IMG/VR virus record: IMGVR_UViG_3300017706_001853
Span: 1 to 22,470 of that record
Reading direction: 5' to 3' (one strand)
Length of the DNA stretch: 22,470 nt
Origin: a virus
In this document: piece after piece, positions 1-7,857 of the stretch
Numbering within the stretch: the stretch's first letter is position 1
Layout: the number at the start of each line of letters is the position of its first letter
Translations under genes and position numbers: made by a program
Notes under the pieces: model-generated
Databases searched by the model: none
What the model was told of the DNA's origin: nothing
Seen by the model: the letters and a program-made list of their open reading frames with translations, nothing else

Positions 1-2
1 AT

Positions 3-542
3 ACATTTAAATTTTATTATACAGAAGTAGATGATTTAGAAGATTTAAAACATGAAGTAATTTGTTTTCTTTTAGAAAAATTAGATTATTTTAAACCAGA
101 AAAGGGCTCAAAAGCTTTTAGTTATTTTTCAATTGTAGGAAAAAATTATCTTATATTATATAATAATAACAATTATAAGAAGAAAAAAGCTAAAGTAGAC
201 GTCTTAAAAGCAGATGAAGATGAGGGAGTTTTACATCAATTAGGTAGGGATGGACGTAAACAAGAAATAAAAGATTTTATAGATTACCTCACAGAATATA
301 TTGATAAATATATGTTTACTATGTTTAAAAAAGATAAAGATAGAAAAGTTTGTGATGCTATAAATGTACTTTTTAAACGTAGAGAAAATTTAGAAATTTT
401 TAATAAAAAAGCTCTTTATATCTATATTAGAGAAATGACTCAAGTAGATACTCCTGTTATAACCAAAGTAACTAAAATATTAAAGAAAAAATATAAAGAA
501 CTATATTCTGAATATAATGAAACAGGATATGTAAAAATCTAA
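3..542 (+). CDS. 55: Late-transcription sigma factor, gp55-like (5' truncated)
   Basis: The reading frame is open from the left edge to a TAA stop, giving 179 visible residues; the true start lies outside the window. The first ATG in view (312) is internal, because the reading frame upstream of it is clearly coding. The N-terminal part resembles sigma-70 region 2: an acidic helix (EDLKHEVICFLLEKLDYF) followed by KPEKGSKAFSYFSIVGKNY (codons 31-49), the equivalent of the 'F-x-P-x-K-G-x-x-F-x-x-Y' core-binding and promoter-melting segment. The C-terminal half is highly basic. T4 gp55 is about 185 residues, so little is missing. In T4, gp55 directs host RNA polymerase to late promoters of TATAAATA type; here the late structural genes follow immediately. 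Assignment rests on motif recognition and context, not on a search. A more general phage sigma-like factor is the alternative. Confidence 0.72.
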   Translation, partial: TFKFYYTEVDDLEDLKHEVICFLLEKLDYFKPEKGSKAFSYFSIVGKNYLILYNNNNYKKKKAKVDVLKADEDEGVLHQLGRDGRKQEIKDFIDYLTEYIDKYMFTMFKKDKDRKVCDAINVLFKRRENLEIFNKKALYIYIREMTQVDTPVITKVTKILKKKYKELYSEYNETGYVKI

Positions 543-550
543 ATTTTTCC

Positions 551-563
551 ATATTTATAACAA
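551..563 (+). promoter_or_regulatory. Candidate late promoter motif, copy 1
   Basis: ATATTTATAACAA lies in the 27-base gap after the sigma-factor gene, 9 bases before the ATG at 570 when measured from the end of the ATATTTATAA core. The same 10-base core occurs before 3961 and 16373, each time at the start of a gene block. The core contains TATTTATA, whose reverse complement is the T4 late consensus TATAAATA. Promoter function is inferred. Confidence 0.5.
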
Positions 564-569
564 AACAAT

Positions 570-944
570 ATGGATCCATTAAACCAAGTATTATTTGACG
601 ATAAATCTTTCTCAGATTTATTAAAAGAAATTCACGGTAATCAAAAGAAAAAAGCTAAACAACTTGCATCTTTAATTGCTGAATTACGTCCTTTAGTTCA
701 ATCTTTAGGAGATGCTACTGTAGTAGTTCCTTTAATTAAGGAATATATGGAAATTAGTGTCAAAAACGACGACCAATTAATAAAAATGGCGGCTATTGTT
801 CAACGTCTATCAACAAGTACATCCCAAAGTGGGGATGGTGGTCTATTAACAGATGAAGAAATGAGTCAATTAATGGATGTTGCAGAAGAAATATCTAAAA
901 CAGTAGAAGAACCAAAACAATTACCAGATGTTCACAAATATTAA
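570..944 (+). CDS. Small helical protein, conserved T4-like phage type, function unknown
   Basis: This 124-residue acidic protein has no signal peptide or membrane segment. It looks mostly alpha-helical: a basic patch (NQKKKAKQ, about residues 24-31), an amphipathic stretch to about residue 75 (LRPLVQSLGDATVVVPLIKEYM), a Ser/Thr/Gly linker near 82-92, and an acidic C-terminal helix. It is the first gene after a candidate late promoter and precedes the baseplate-spike genes, so an assembly or baseplate-hub role is plausible. I recognise it only as resembling small proteins next to tail genes in other T4-like phages and cannot assign a T4 gene number. Its end overlaps the longest reading of the next gene by 17 bases. 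Confidence 0.8.
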   Translation: MDPLNQVLFDDKSFSDLLKEIHGNQKKKAKQLASLIAELRPLVQSLGDATVVVPLIKEYMEISVKNDDQLIKMAAIVQRLSTSTSQSGDGGLLTDEEMSQLMDVAEEISKTVEEPKQLPDVHKY

Positions 945-1641
945 AGCAGTAAGAGTTCTAGAAGTAATAATGCAGTCTGTAGATCAGGCCCAGTCGGGAT
1001 CGGCTAATGTTATTGGTAATATTAGATATAATGATTTAAATGCACCTAAACCTCGTTCTACAAAACAACTTCCTTTTGCTAGACCTTTATTTAATAATAT
1101 TTCTCAATATCCTGTAGTTAATGAAATAGTATATATATTAGGAGGACCTAGAGATGATCACCCTACAACAGGAGGTTTAGGTGGTTATTATTTTCCCCCA
1201 CTTAATATTAATGGTTCGCCCCAACATAATGCACAACCAAGCGAATTTACCCCTGAAGAAATAGAAGCAGGAGTAGAAACAGGTTTAGATTATTTTAAAG
1301 AAGTAGAAAATGTAAGACCTTTACAACCTTATTTAGGGGATATAATGTTAGAAGGAAGATATGGACAGTCAATAAGATTTGGATCAACTATAAACCTAAA
1401 CGCTCCTGAAAAACCGGTACCTAATAATTGGAGTAATGAGGGAGAAATAGGAAACCCTATTACTATTATAAGAAATGGCCAAGTAGGAAAGGAACAAGGA
1501 AATTCCTTTGAACATATATTAGAAGATATAGATGGAGATGATTCAAGTATTTATTTATGTTCAAATCAACAAATAACTAATTTCCAAAAAGCAGGAGTAT
1601 ACCCTGAAAACCACCCTATGTCTTACAAACATATGTTATAA
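928..1641 (+). CDS. Baseplate hub protein, gp5 N-terminal OB-fold-like
   Basis: The protein has 237 residues from the first ATG. An in-frame ATG at 970 would give 223 residues and remove the 17-base overlap with the upstream gene; I cannot decide between them, as neither has a Shine-Dalgarno sequence. Recognisable blocks are YPVVNEIVYILGGPRDD (residues 61-77), a YYFPPLNINGSPQHNA block (87-102), LEGRYGQSIRFGST (141-154), GNPITIIRNGQ (175-185) and a DDSSIYLCSNQQI block (204-216). This series resembles the OB-fold hub part of gp5-type central spike proteins in marine T4-like phages. There is no lysozyme domain and no beta-helix in this chain; those roles may fall to the next two genes. The name is based on recalled family pattern and gene order, not on alignment. 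Confidence 0.55.
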   Translation: MFTNIKAVRVLEVIMQSVDQAQSGSANVIGNIRYNDLNAPKPRSTKQLPFARPLFNNISQYPVVNEIVYILGGPRDDHPTTGGLGGYYFPPLNINGSPQHNAQPSEFTPEEIEAGVETGLDYFKEVENVRPLQPYLGDIMLEGRYGQSIRFGSTINLNAPEKPVPNNWSNEGEIGNPITIIRNGQVGKEQGNSFEHILEDIDGDDSSIYLCSNQQITNFQKAGVYPENHPMSYKHML

Positions 1642-2492
1642 TGAGTAAAAGAGAATTAAACATATCAGATAAAAAATTACATAGAGATACTAAAGAGGAT
1701 ATTATACTTAAATCCCCCCTTAGAATTCCCCCTAAGGAACTTCAAGACCTAAAAAACTTAAAAAGATTAAATATAACGGATTATGCTTATTATGACATAG
1801 CTAAATCAGAATACCAAAAAATTGATCAGTTATCAATACCCCCACAAACACATTATGGGGGAAATGATGGTTTTTCAAGAGGGGAAGGGGGTATGAAATT
1901 GGGAGAAGAAGAAAACCCACCTTTTAAATATAGACAAGCCCTTCATTCTAATATAGCACATGAAAATGAAATAGATAATATCCCAGGGTCTGATTATAGA
2001 AATTATAATGATCCTAAATTAATTAAATCTAACATAATAAACAATTTACATGAATTATTTCAACATTGTATAAATCCTATATTCAATAAATTTGGAGAAG
2101 ACCTAGCATTAACCTCAGTTTATAGAAATAAAAAAGTAAACAAATTATTGGGAGGAGTAGAAAATAGTCAACATATATATGGTTATGCAGCAGATATAGT
2201 TCTCTTAAATAATACCCCCTCATCTACCTTATTTAATTGGTGTGTGTTTAATATACCCCAATACCATCAATTAATATGGGAATATCCAGAAAGAGGTAAT
2301 TATTCTGACTATCATCCTTCTTTTTCTTGGGTCCATATTTCTTATATAAAGGGGGATAACTATAAAATAAACTCAGTATCTTCAAAAGATCCCAAAGTCC
2401 ATATTACTTATCAAGATGAAGATACTTTTTATTTAGATAATTTTACTCACAGAATTGCATTAGCGAATCCAAAACTATTGAAAAATCAATAA
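1641..2492 (+). CDS. M15-type metallopeptidase (DD-carboxypeptidase/L-alanyl-D-glutamate endopeptidase fold), tail-associated
   Basis: A 283-residue protein whose start overlaps the previous stop by one base (TAATG). Residues 157-233 carry the M15/hedgehog-type zinc-site pattern: LTSVYR (157-162), the S-x-H-x-x-G-x-A-x-D motif as SQHIYGYAAD (176-185, ligands H178 and D185), and WVHIS (230-234, third ligand H232). Such enzymes cleave peptide cross-links or stem peptides of peptidoglycan. The N-terminal ~120 residues are charged and unrecognised, and about 50 residues follow the catalytic core. There is no signal peptide and no holin gene next to it. Its position between an OB-fold-like hub gene and a beta-helix-like spike gene points to a virion-associated enzyme that opens the cell wall during infection. 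A lysis endolysin is the alternative. Confidence 0.75.
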   Translation: MSKRELNISDKKLHRDTKEDIILKSPLRIPPKELQDLKNLKRLNITDYAYYDIAKSEYQKIDQLSIPPQTHYGGNDGFSRGEGGMKLGEEENPPFKYRQALHSNIAHENEIDNIPGSDYRNYNDPKLIKSNIINNLHELFQHCINPIFNKFGEDLALTSVYRNKKVNKLLGGVENSQHIYGYAADIVLLNNTPSSTLFNWCVFNIPQYHQLIWEYPERGNYSDYHPSFSWVHISYIKGDNYKINSVSSKDPKVHITYQDEDTFYLDNFTHRIALANPKLLKNQ

Positions 2493-2493
2493 A

Positions 2494-2964
2494 ATGAAAT
2501 TTATACCAGAATCCCCAAAAACATATCAAGGAAACCAAGTAATAATAAACTCGGATAGATTAGTCTTTAATGCTAAAGAAGATGCAATACTTTTATACTC
2601 AGATAAAGCTATAGGTTTTTCAACAAATGGAAATTTTCATTTTGACACTGACAATTTAGGAGATGCTAAATTTATAGTAAATGCCCCTAACATATATTTA
2701 GGAATAAACAATTCAGGAGAATTACCAACAGAACCTGCAGTTTTAGGACATGAATTAAAAGAATTATTAACTCAAATATTAGATTTATTTGATATGATGT
2801 CAATAGATGTATGTTATAATATAGCTCATTTAACAACAGCAGCAGGAACCCCTACAGGAATGAACCCAGCTAATGGATCTATTTATATATGCTTACAAGA
2901 AGAAATTGATGCTGTAAGAAATAATATAGATGATATAATGAGTCAAAACACAAAATTAGTATAA
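2494..2964 (+). CDS. Central spike protein, beta-helix-like, gp5 C-terminal type
   Basis: A 156-residue protein starting one base after the peptidase stop. Residues 16-51 alternate hydrophobic and polar positions in short strands (VIINSDRLVFNAK, AILLYSDKAIGFSTNG, NFHFDT), followed by FIVNAPNIYLG (60-70) and EPAVLGHELKELL (80-92). This resembles the N-A-K/L-x-S-x-x-x-I-x-x-x-T pattern I associate with the triple-stranded beta-helix of T4 gp5-type and VgrG-type spikes, with the N-A-P-x-I-x-L-G exit segment. The last third (about 95-156) appears helical. The protein would form the membrane-puncturing needle as a trimer. Confidence is moderate, because beta-helix calls from strand rhythm alone are easily wrong. 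Confidence 0.55.
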   Translation: MKFIPESPKTYQGNQVIINSDRLVFNAKEDAILLYSDKAIGFSTNGNFHFDTDNLGDAKFIVNAPNIYLGINNSGELPTEPAVLGHELKELLTQILDLFDMMSIDVCYNIAHLTTAAGTPTGMNPANGSIYICLQEEIDAVRNNIDDIMSQNTKLV

Positions 2965-2965
2965 T

Positions 2966-3919
2966 ATGTCATCACAAGCTGTAAGAAATAATATAACAAC
3001 TAGTATACGTAGAGTAATAACTGATGTTAAACGAAAAGTAATATCTGAAGGAAAGAAGAAAATAATGGAACTTAAAGACGAACTTCTTACCCCTGAGCAA
3101 ATCATACGAATGCTGTCTTCAGATATAAATCAAGATTCTTGTAGTATAGCAGGTAGAAATAAAATGAAAGAAAAGGCTATAGAGCTAACAAACCAATTAA
3201 ACCAAATAGACGAAGTAGCCCAAGGAGCATTAACAGTAATGACTGGTTTAGAAGATAAAATAGGCTCAATTTCAATAAAAGCAAAACTAGAAATGCCTAA
3301 TCCTCCTACGATACCTGATCCTATAGAAGGAATAAAAAAAATAACAGACGCCATAAAACCTATAACAAATATATTACAAAAAGTTATCATGGCTTCGCCT
3401 GCTATTTTAGCAGCTAATGTATCAGCACCAGGAACAGGAGGACCTGTTAATGGTTTAGCAATTGCCCAAACAAACAATAAAGTAAATTTAGCTAAAGCAA
3501 AAATAGCAGAATTTACAAATTTATTTCAAGCTTTACCAAGATTATTAGATAAATATACATCTATGGCAGATAATATTTTTGCAAAAATTACTTTAATAAA
3601 AAGTAATATCCAAATAATAGTAGATGAGATAAATAAATTAAAAGCATTTATTATATATTTAGAAATGGATTTTGAAGATAAATGTAATGAATTCCAGTTA
3701 GCTGAAAACCCTCCAGTTCTTGACCCCCCTAATACTGGAGTTAATATTGATCAATCTCTTACTTTAGATGATATAATAGCTCAAGCTGAAGAACTTTATG
3801 GAAATTTATTAGAAAGTTTAATAGCTCAAGGACAAAATAGAGCAATAAGAAGAGTATATGCTTTAGGAACACAACTTCAAAGAATTAAAAATACTAAAGT
3901 CGAACAAATAAACATATAA
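2966..3919 (+). CDS. Helical predicted virion protein, function unknown
   Basis: A 317-residue protein, one base after the spike gene stop. It is largely helical and lysine/glutamate-rich: a basic N-terminal helix (SIRRVITDVKRKVISEGKKK), an aliphatic region, a proline linker (PNPPTIPDP, about 111-119), a small-residue hydrophobic patch (about 140-156, IMASPAILAANVSAPG) too polar to be a convincing membrane helix, then long helices and a second proline linker near 248-258. The C-terminus is a basic amphipathic helix. The architecture would fit a baseplate-hub or tail-tube-initiation component (the place of T4 gp27/gp29/gp48/gp54), but I see no family signature and do not choose between these. 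It is the last gene before the next candidate late promoter. Confidence 0.8.
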   Translation: MSSQAVRNNITTSIRRVITDVKRKVISEGKKKIMELKDELLTPEQIIRMLSSDINQDSCSIAGRNKMKEKAIELTNQLNQIDEVAQGALTVMTGLEDKIGSISIKAKLEMPNPPTIPDPIEGIKKITDAIKPITNILQKVIMASPAILAANVSAPGTGGPVNGLAIAQTNNKVNLAKAKIAEFTNLFQALPRLLDKYTSMADNIFAKITLIKSNIQIIVDEINKLKAFIIYLEMDFEDKCNEFQLAENPPVLDPPNTGVNIDQSLTLDDIIAQAEELYGNLLESLIAQGQNRAIRRVYALGTQLQRIKNTKVEQINI

Positions 3920-3935
3920 GAAACAAACAAATTTT

Positions 3936-3948
3936 ATATTTATAATAA
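3936..3948 (+). promoter_or_regulatory. Candidate late promoter motif, copy 2
   Basis: ATATTTATAATAA lies in the 41-base gap before the gene at 3961, 15 bases from the core to the ATG. It shares the 10-base core with the copies at 551 and 16348. The leader that follows (AAACACAAACAAAC) is purine/C-rich, lacks a Shine-Dalgarno sequence, and resembles the leader at 16358. Confidence 0.5.
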
Positions 3949-3960
3949 ACACAAACAAAC

Positions 3961-4371
3961 ATGAAAGCAAAAACTTTTGAAAATTTAATTAGAAAAGTAG
4001 TTAGAGAAGAAATAGACTACTCTTTACGCAGAGAAATAAAATCACTTAAAGAAGATTTACGTAGTGAACTTAAACCAACAATAGTAGAACACACTGAAAG
4101 ACAGGTTGAAGTTCCTGAAGCAACAAAACAATCATTAAGAGATCAAATTATGGGTACAACACCAGTAAAACAACGCCCAAAACAAAATTTTACATCTAAT
4201 AGTTCATTAAATGATTTATTAAATGAAACAGCACAAGGAGACACTAACACACAAACAGCCATGGCTCCTAGTATAATGGAAACGGCAAATATGCCAGCAC
4301 CAGTAGCAGAAGCAGTAACAAGAGACTATAGTGATTTAATGAAAGCAATAGCTAAGAAAAAAGGAAACTAA
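3961..4371 (+). CDS. Small charged helical protein, function unknown
   Basis: A 136-residue protein, first in the baseplate operon. The first ~50 residues form a strongly charged helix (FENLIRKVVREEIDYSLRRE and onward), suitable for coiled-coil contacts. Residues about 65-115 are rich in Ser, Thr, Asn, Gln and Pro and look disordered. The C-terminus ends in a short conserved-looking helix (YSDLMKAIAKKKGN). No catalytic motif or membrane segment is visible. It is followed after three bases by gp25. An assembly chaperone or a small wedge-associated protein are possible roles, but neither can be shown from the sequence. Confidence 0.78.
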   Translation: MKAKTFENLIRKVVREEIDYSLRREIKSLKEDLRSELKPTIVEHTERQVEVPEATKQSLRDQIMGTTPVKQRPKQNFTSNSSLNDLLNETAQGDTNTQTAMAPSIMETANMPAPVAEAVTRDYSDLMKAIAKKKGN

Positions 4372-4374
4372 CAA

Positions 4375-4782
4375 ATGCCTATAATTAATTCAAGGAGAAG
4401 AATAAACCCATTAGATCTTAATAAAAACGTTAAGATAGGGGTAGCTTTTCCTTTGGATGAAACAAATATGTTTTCAGGAACTGAAACTGTTAAAGAACAA
4501 GTAAAGGCTAATTTATTAAATCTTTTATTAACTTATCCGGGTGAAAGAATAAATTTACCTAATTATGGAATAGGTATGAAAAATCTTTTATTTGAACAAA
4601 ATATAGATCTAGAAACATTAAAAGAAAAAATTCAAACCCAAATATCCACTTATATACCTTCTATACAACTAAGAAATATATCAACAAACCAATCAGAAGA
4701 TAAACATGCATTATTTATTAGCTTATCATATGTTTATCTTTTAGATGGTAGTAGTAATTCAATACAATTAAATTTTAACTAA
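4375..4782 (+). CDS. 25: Baseplate wedge protein gp25 (GPW/gp25 family)
   Basis: A 135-residue protein (T4 gp25 is 132). The family core is plain: VAFPLDETNMFSGTETV (23-39), then a helix leading to LLLTYPGERINLPNYGIGM (50-68), the signature Y-P-G-E-R...P-x-Y-G segment, and a helix LETLKEKIQTQI. gp25 forms part of the inner baseplate wedge that locks onto gp6 and the sheath end and is conserved in all contractile injection systems (P2 gpW, T6SS TssE). The next gene starts on the last base of its stop codon (TAATG) and encodes its partner gp6, the usual W-J order. Confidence 0.93.
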   Translation: MPIINSRRRINPLDLNKNVKIGVAFPLDETNMFSGTETVKEQVKANLLNLLLTYPGERINLPNYGIGMKNLLFEQNIDLETLKEKIQTQISTYIPSIQLRNISTNQSEDKHALFISLSYVYLLDGSSNSIQLNFN

Positions 4783-6671
4783 TGGCATATAATAAAGTAT
4801 CAAATAAAAGTCAAGATAAAGATGTAAAATATTTAAGTAAAGATTATAATGGTTTTAAAAACCAACTAATAAATTTTACCCAAACATATTTTCCTGATAA
4901 TTTTAATGATTTTAGTGAAGGTAATCCAGGAATGATGTTTTTAGAAATGGCAGCTTATGTAGGAGATGTTTTATCTTTTTATACTGATACACAATTAAGG
5001 GAATCATTTCTAAATTTAACCCAAGATAAAAAAAACTTATACAACTTAGCTTATTCTATGGGTTATAAACCTAAAACAACATCAGCAGCAAGTGTAAATT
5101 TAGATATATCTCAATTAGTACCTTCAGATTCAAGTAACAATTATGAACCGGATTATGATTATGCTTTAACTATAAACCAAAATTCTACATTTTTCTCTTC
5201 AGAAGGACCCTCTTTTTATACAACTAAAGACGCAAGATTTGGATTTTCATCATCATTTGAACCTACAGAAATAAGTATATATCAATATGATGTTTCAAAT
5301 AATCCCGAATATTATTTACTTAAAAAAACAGTACCTGCGGTTTCTGGGGAAATAAAAACCCAAACATTTACAATAGGACCAGCAGAAAAATTCAAAACAA
5401 TTAATTTATTTGATTCAAATATTATTTCTATAGAATCAATAACAGATTCAGATGGTAATAAATGGTCAGAAGTACCTTATATGGCTCAAGATACTATATT
5501 TGAAGAAGTAGAAAATTTAGGAACTAATGATCCTACCTTACAACAATATAATAACCAAACACCTTATCTTTTAAAATTAAAAAGAACATCAAAAAGGTTT
5601 ATAAGTAGAGTAAGATCAGATAACAGTATAGATATTCAATTTGGAGCAGGTACAAGTGATAAAGCAGACGAACAAATTATACCAAACCCAGATAATATTG
5701 GTTTAGGAATTAAAGATGGAAGAAGTAAATTAGATGTAGCTTATGACCCTTCAAACTTTTTATATACTCGAGCATATGGAGAAGTACCCTCAAACACAAC
5801 TATAACAGTTACTTATCTTGTAGGAGGGGGATTATCATCTAATGTAAATTCAAACACAATAACACAAATTGGGACTTTATCAACTATTAATAAACCTGGA
5901 GGGAATGTTTCTATGATGAACTTTGCAAAATCCTCTGTAACATGTACAAATGTTCAAGCAGCAAGAGGAGGGGGAGCAGGAGAAACACTAGAAGAAATAA
6001 GAATGAATACAATGGCTCATTTTTCTAGTCAACAAAGAACAGTTACAAAAGAAGACTATTTAATAAGAACTTTATCTATGCCCTCCCAACTTGGTAGAGT
6101 AGCTAAAGCTCATATAACACAAGATGATCAAATTTCTCCACTAACAAATGAACCTAACCGTATCCCAAACCCACTAGCTTTAAATTTATATACTTTAGGA
6201 TATGATTCAGATAAGTATTTAGTAACATTAAACAATGCTACTAAGAATAACTTAGCAACTTATTTAGAACAATATAGAATGCTAACAGATGCAATTAATA
6301 TTAAAGACGCATTTGTGATTAATTTCCAAATAGAGTTTGAAATAACAACATTTAAAAATTTTAATAATCAATTAGTATTATTAGAATGTATATCAGAATT
6401 AAAAAATTATTTTGTCATAGATAAATGGCAAATAAACCAACCTATTATTATATCAGAAATAATGAATTTAATTGGGGGGGTAGATGGAGTACAAACAATA
6501 AACAGTCTTACATTTAATAATGTAAGTGGAGAAGCTCAAGGTTATTCTCAATATAAATATGGTTTTACTAAAGCAACAAGAGATGGGGTAATTTATCCTT
6601 CAATGGATCCAAGTATTTTCGAATTAAAATTCCCTAACACAGATATTAACGGACGTGTAACAACATATTAA
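4782..6671 (+). CDS. 6: Baseplate wedge protein gp6 (baseplate J-like)
   Basis: A 629-residue protein (T4 gp6 is 660). The N-terminus has the T4-type gp6 opening: YLSKDYNGFKNQLINF (18-33), DFSEGNPGMMFLEMAAYVGD and LSFYTDTQLRESFL. A later block, ARGGGAGETLEEIRMN, then VTKEDYLIR, is the baseplate J core found in gp6, P2 gpJ and T6SS TssF-type wedge proteins. The C-terminal part ends with a short region after LIGGVDGVQTINSLTF. gp6 dimers form the inner iris ring of the baseplate that opens on contraction. It overlaps gp25 by one base. The start codon is followed by GCA TAT, a Met-Ala-Tyr opening shared with three other genes here. Confidence 0.93.
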   Translation: MAYNKVSNKSQDKDVKYLSKDYNGFKNQLINFTQTYFPDNFNDFSEGNPGMMFLEMAAYVGDVLSFYTDTQLRESFLNLTQDKKNLYNLAYSMGYKPKTTSAASVNLDISQLVPSDSSNNYEPDYDYALTINQNSTFFSSEGPSFYTTKDARFGFSSSFEPTEISIYQYDVSNNPEYYLLKKTVPAVSGEIKTQTFTIGPAEKFKTINLFDSNIISIESITDSDGNKWSEVPYMAQDTIFEEVENLGTNDPTLQQYNNQTPYLLKLKRTSKRFISRVRSDNSIDIQFGAGTSDKADEQIIPNPDNIGLGIKDGRSKLDVAYDPSNFLYTRAYGEVPSNTTITVTYLVGGGLSSNVNSNTITQIGTLSTINKPGGNVSMMNFAKSSVTCTNVQAARGGGAGETLEEIRMNTMAHFSSQQRTVTKEDYLIRTLSMPSQLGRVAKAHITQDDQISPLTNEPNRIPNPLALNLYTLGYDSDKYLVTLNNATKNNLATYLEQYRMLTDAINIKDAFVINFQIEFEITTFKNFNNQLVLLECISELKNYFVIDKWQINQPIIISEIMNLIGGVDGVQTINSLTFNNVSGEAQGYSQYKYGFTKATRDGVIYPSMDPSIFELKFPNTDINGRVTTY

Positions 6672-6672
6672 A

Positions 6673-7857
6673 ATGGCATATCACTTTATTTTTCCTGAAT
6701 TAGACACAACATTATACAGCCATCCTGATAGAAAAACAATGAATGCAGGACAAGATGAACTTCTTGAACTTGTAAAAGAACCAGGATCTACTGACCAATA
6801 TCACCATCCTTCAAGGATTTTAATTAAATTCAAAAATGAAGATATTATAAATGCAATCTCTTTAATGGGGGAAGGTGATTTTACATCTTCATTATCTTCA
6901 TCAGTTAACTTACAACTATCAGTAGCAGAAGCAAAAAATATAGTATCAACACATGTTTTAAATGCATACGCTGTATCTCAATCATGGGATGAAGGAACAG
7001 GAAGATACTTAAATACACCAACAGCTTCTAATGGTACATCTTGGACATATAGAGATAATTCAACAACAGCAACAGAATGGCCAGGAGTAACCGATGTTAC
7101 AGATAATTTTGGAAGCAATGGAGGTACAGGATCTGTAAGCTCTTCTGTATTAACACCAGGAGGAGGAACTTGGTATACAGGAAGTAATTTTAATGGTACT
7201 CAACAATTTATAAAAGGAGAAAGCCTAGACACAAACATAGATGTAAAAGAAATAGTACATAGATGGAGTGCAAGTCTAAGTGCAGGACAATTATATCCAG
7301 ATGGAATAGTTAATAATGGTTTTTTAATTAAAACTTTAGATAGTGTTGAATCAAACGCATCTAGTAGTTTTGGCGAAATCCAATATTTCTCATCAGATAC
7401 TCATACAATATACCCACCTAAATTAGCCTTTATGTGGGATGATCAATCCTATCTTTCAAATCTCTTTTCAACTAATCAAATCAAAACAAGTGGTGAATTA
7501 CAAGTTTCGTTTTTTGGTAATAAAAAAGAATATAACCAAAACGAAATAGCTAAATTTAGAATTCATATAAGAGATAAATATCCTGAAAGATCATTTGACA
7601 ATGAATCAAATTATTTAAATGCAGGATATTTTAAATCTAACGCAAATTACAGTATAAGAGACGCTCATACAGAAAGAGAAGTCATCCCCTTCCATGACGA
7701 TTTTACAAAACTAAGTGCAGATGGAACAAGCCCTTATTTTGATCTTAATATGAAGGGTTTACAACCAGAAAGATATTACCGCATATTATTAAAACATATA
7801 AATCTTGATGGTACAACAATTTATGACGATAAATATTTCTTTAAAGTAGTAAGATAA
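6673..7857 (+). CDS. Baseplate/tail protein with DNRLRE-like domain
   Basis: A 394-residue protein, one base after gp6. From about residue 75 to 265 it shows the features of a DNRLRE-type beta-sandwich: hydrophobic strands with AVSQSWDEGTGRY (about 99-111), a Trp/Gly segment GGGTWYTG, then VKEIVHRW, a NNGFLIKTLDS strand, and FSSDTHTIYPPKLAFMWDD. The C-terminal third has another beta domain with EIAKFRIHIRDKYPERSF and a closing GLQPERYYRILLKH strand. The domain type is known from cell-surface and carbohydrate-associated proteins. Here, directly after gp6, it is probably a wedge-attached structural protein. It does not resemble T4 gp7 by inspection. It overlaps the next gene by one base (TAATG). 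Confidence 0.65.
   Translation: MAYHFIFPELDTTLYSHPDRKTMNAGQDELLELVKEPGSTDQYHHPSRILIKFKNEDIINAISLMGEGDFTSSLSSSVNLQLSVAEAKNIVSTHVLNAYAVSQSWDEGTGRYLNTPTASNGTSWTYRDNSTTATEWPGVTDVTDNFGSNGGTGSVSSSVLTPGGGTWYTGSNFNGTQQFIKGESLDTNIDVKEIVHRWSASLSAGQLYPDGIVNNGFLIKTLDSVESNASSSFGEIQYFSSDTHTIYPPKLAFMWDDQSYLSNLFSTNQIKTSGELQVSFFGNKKEYNQNEIAKFRIHIRDKYPERSFDNESNYLNAGYFKSNANYSIRDAHTEREVIPFHDDFTKLSADGTSPYFDLNMKGLQPERYYRILLKHINLDGTTIYDDKYFFKVVR

Noticed and set aside
312-542. ATG at 312 as the start of a separate 76-residue gene
   Set aside because: The frame is open upstream to the window edge and encodes the sigma region-2-like block, so the ATG is internal.
3130-3477. 115-codon open frame on the minus strand
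   Set aside because: It lies wholly inside the 317-residue + strand gene; its hydrophobic, proline-rich translation is what reverse-reading Ile/Asn/Lys/Pro codons gives, and there is no minus-strand gene context.
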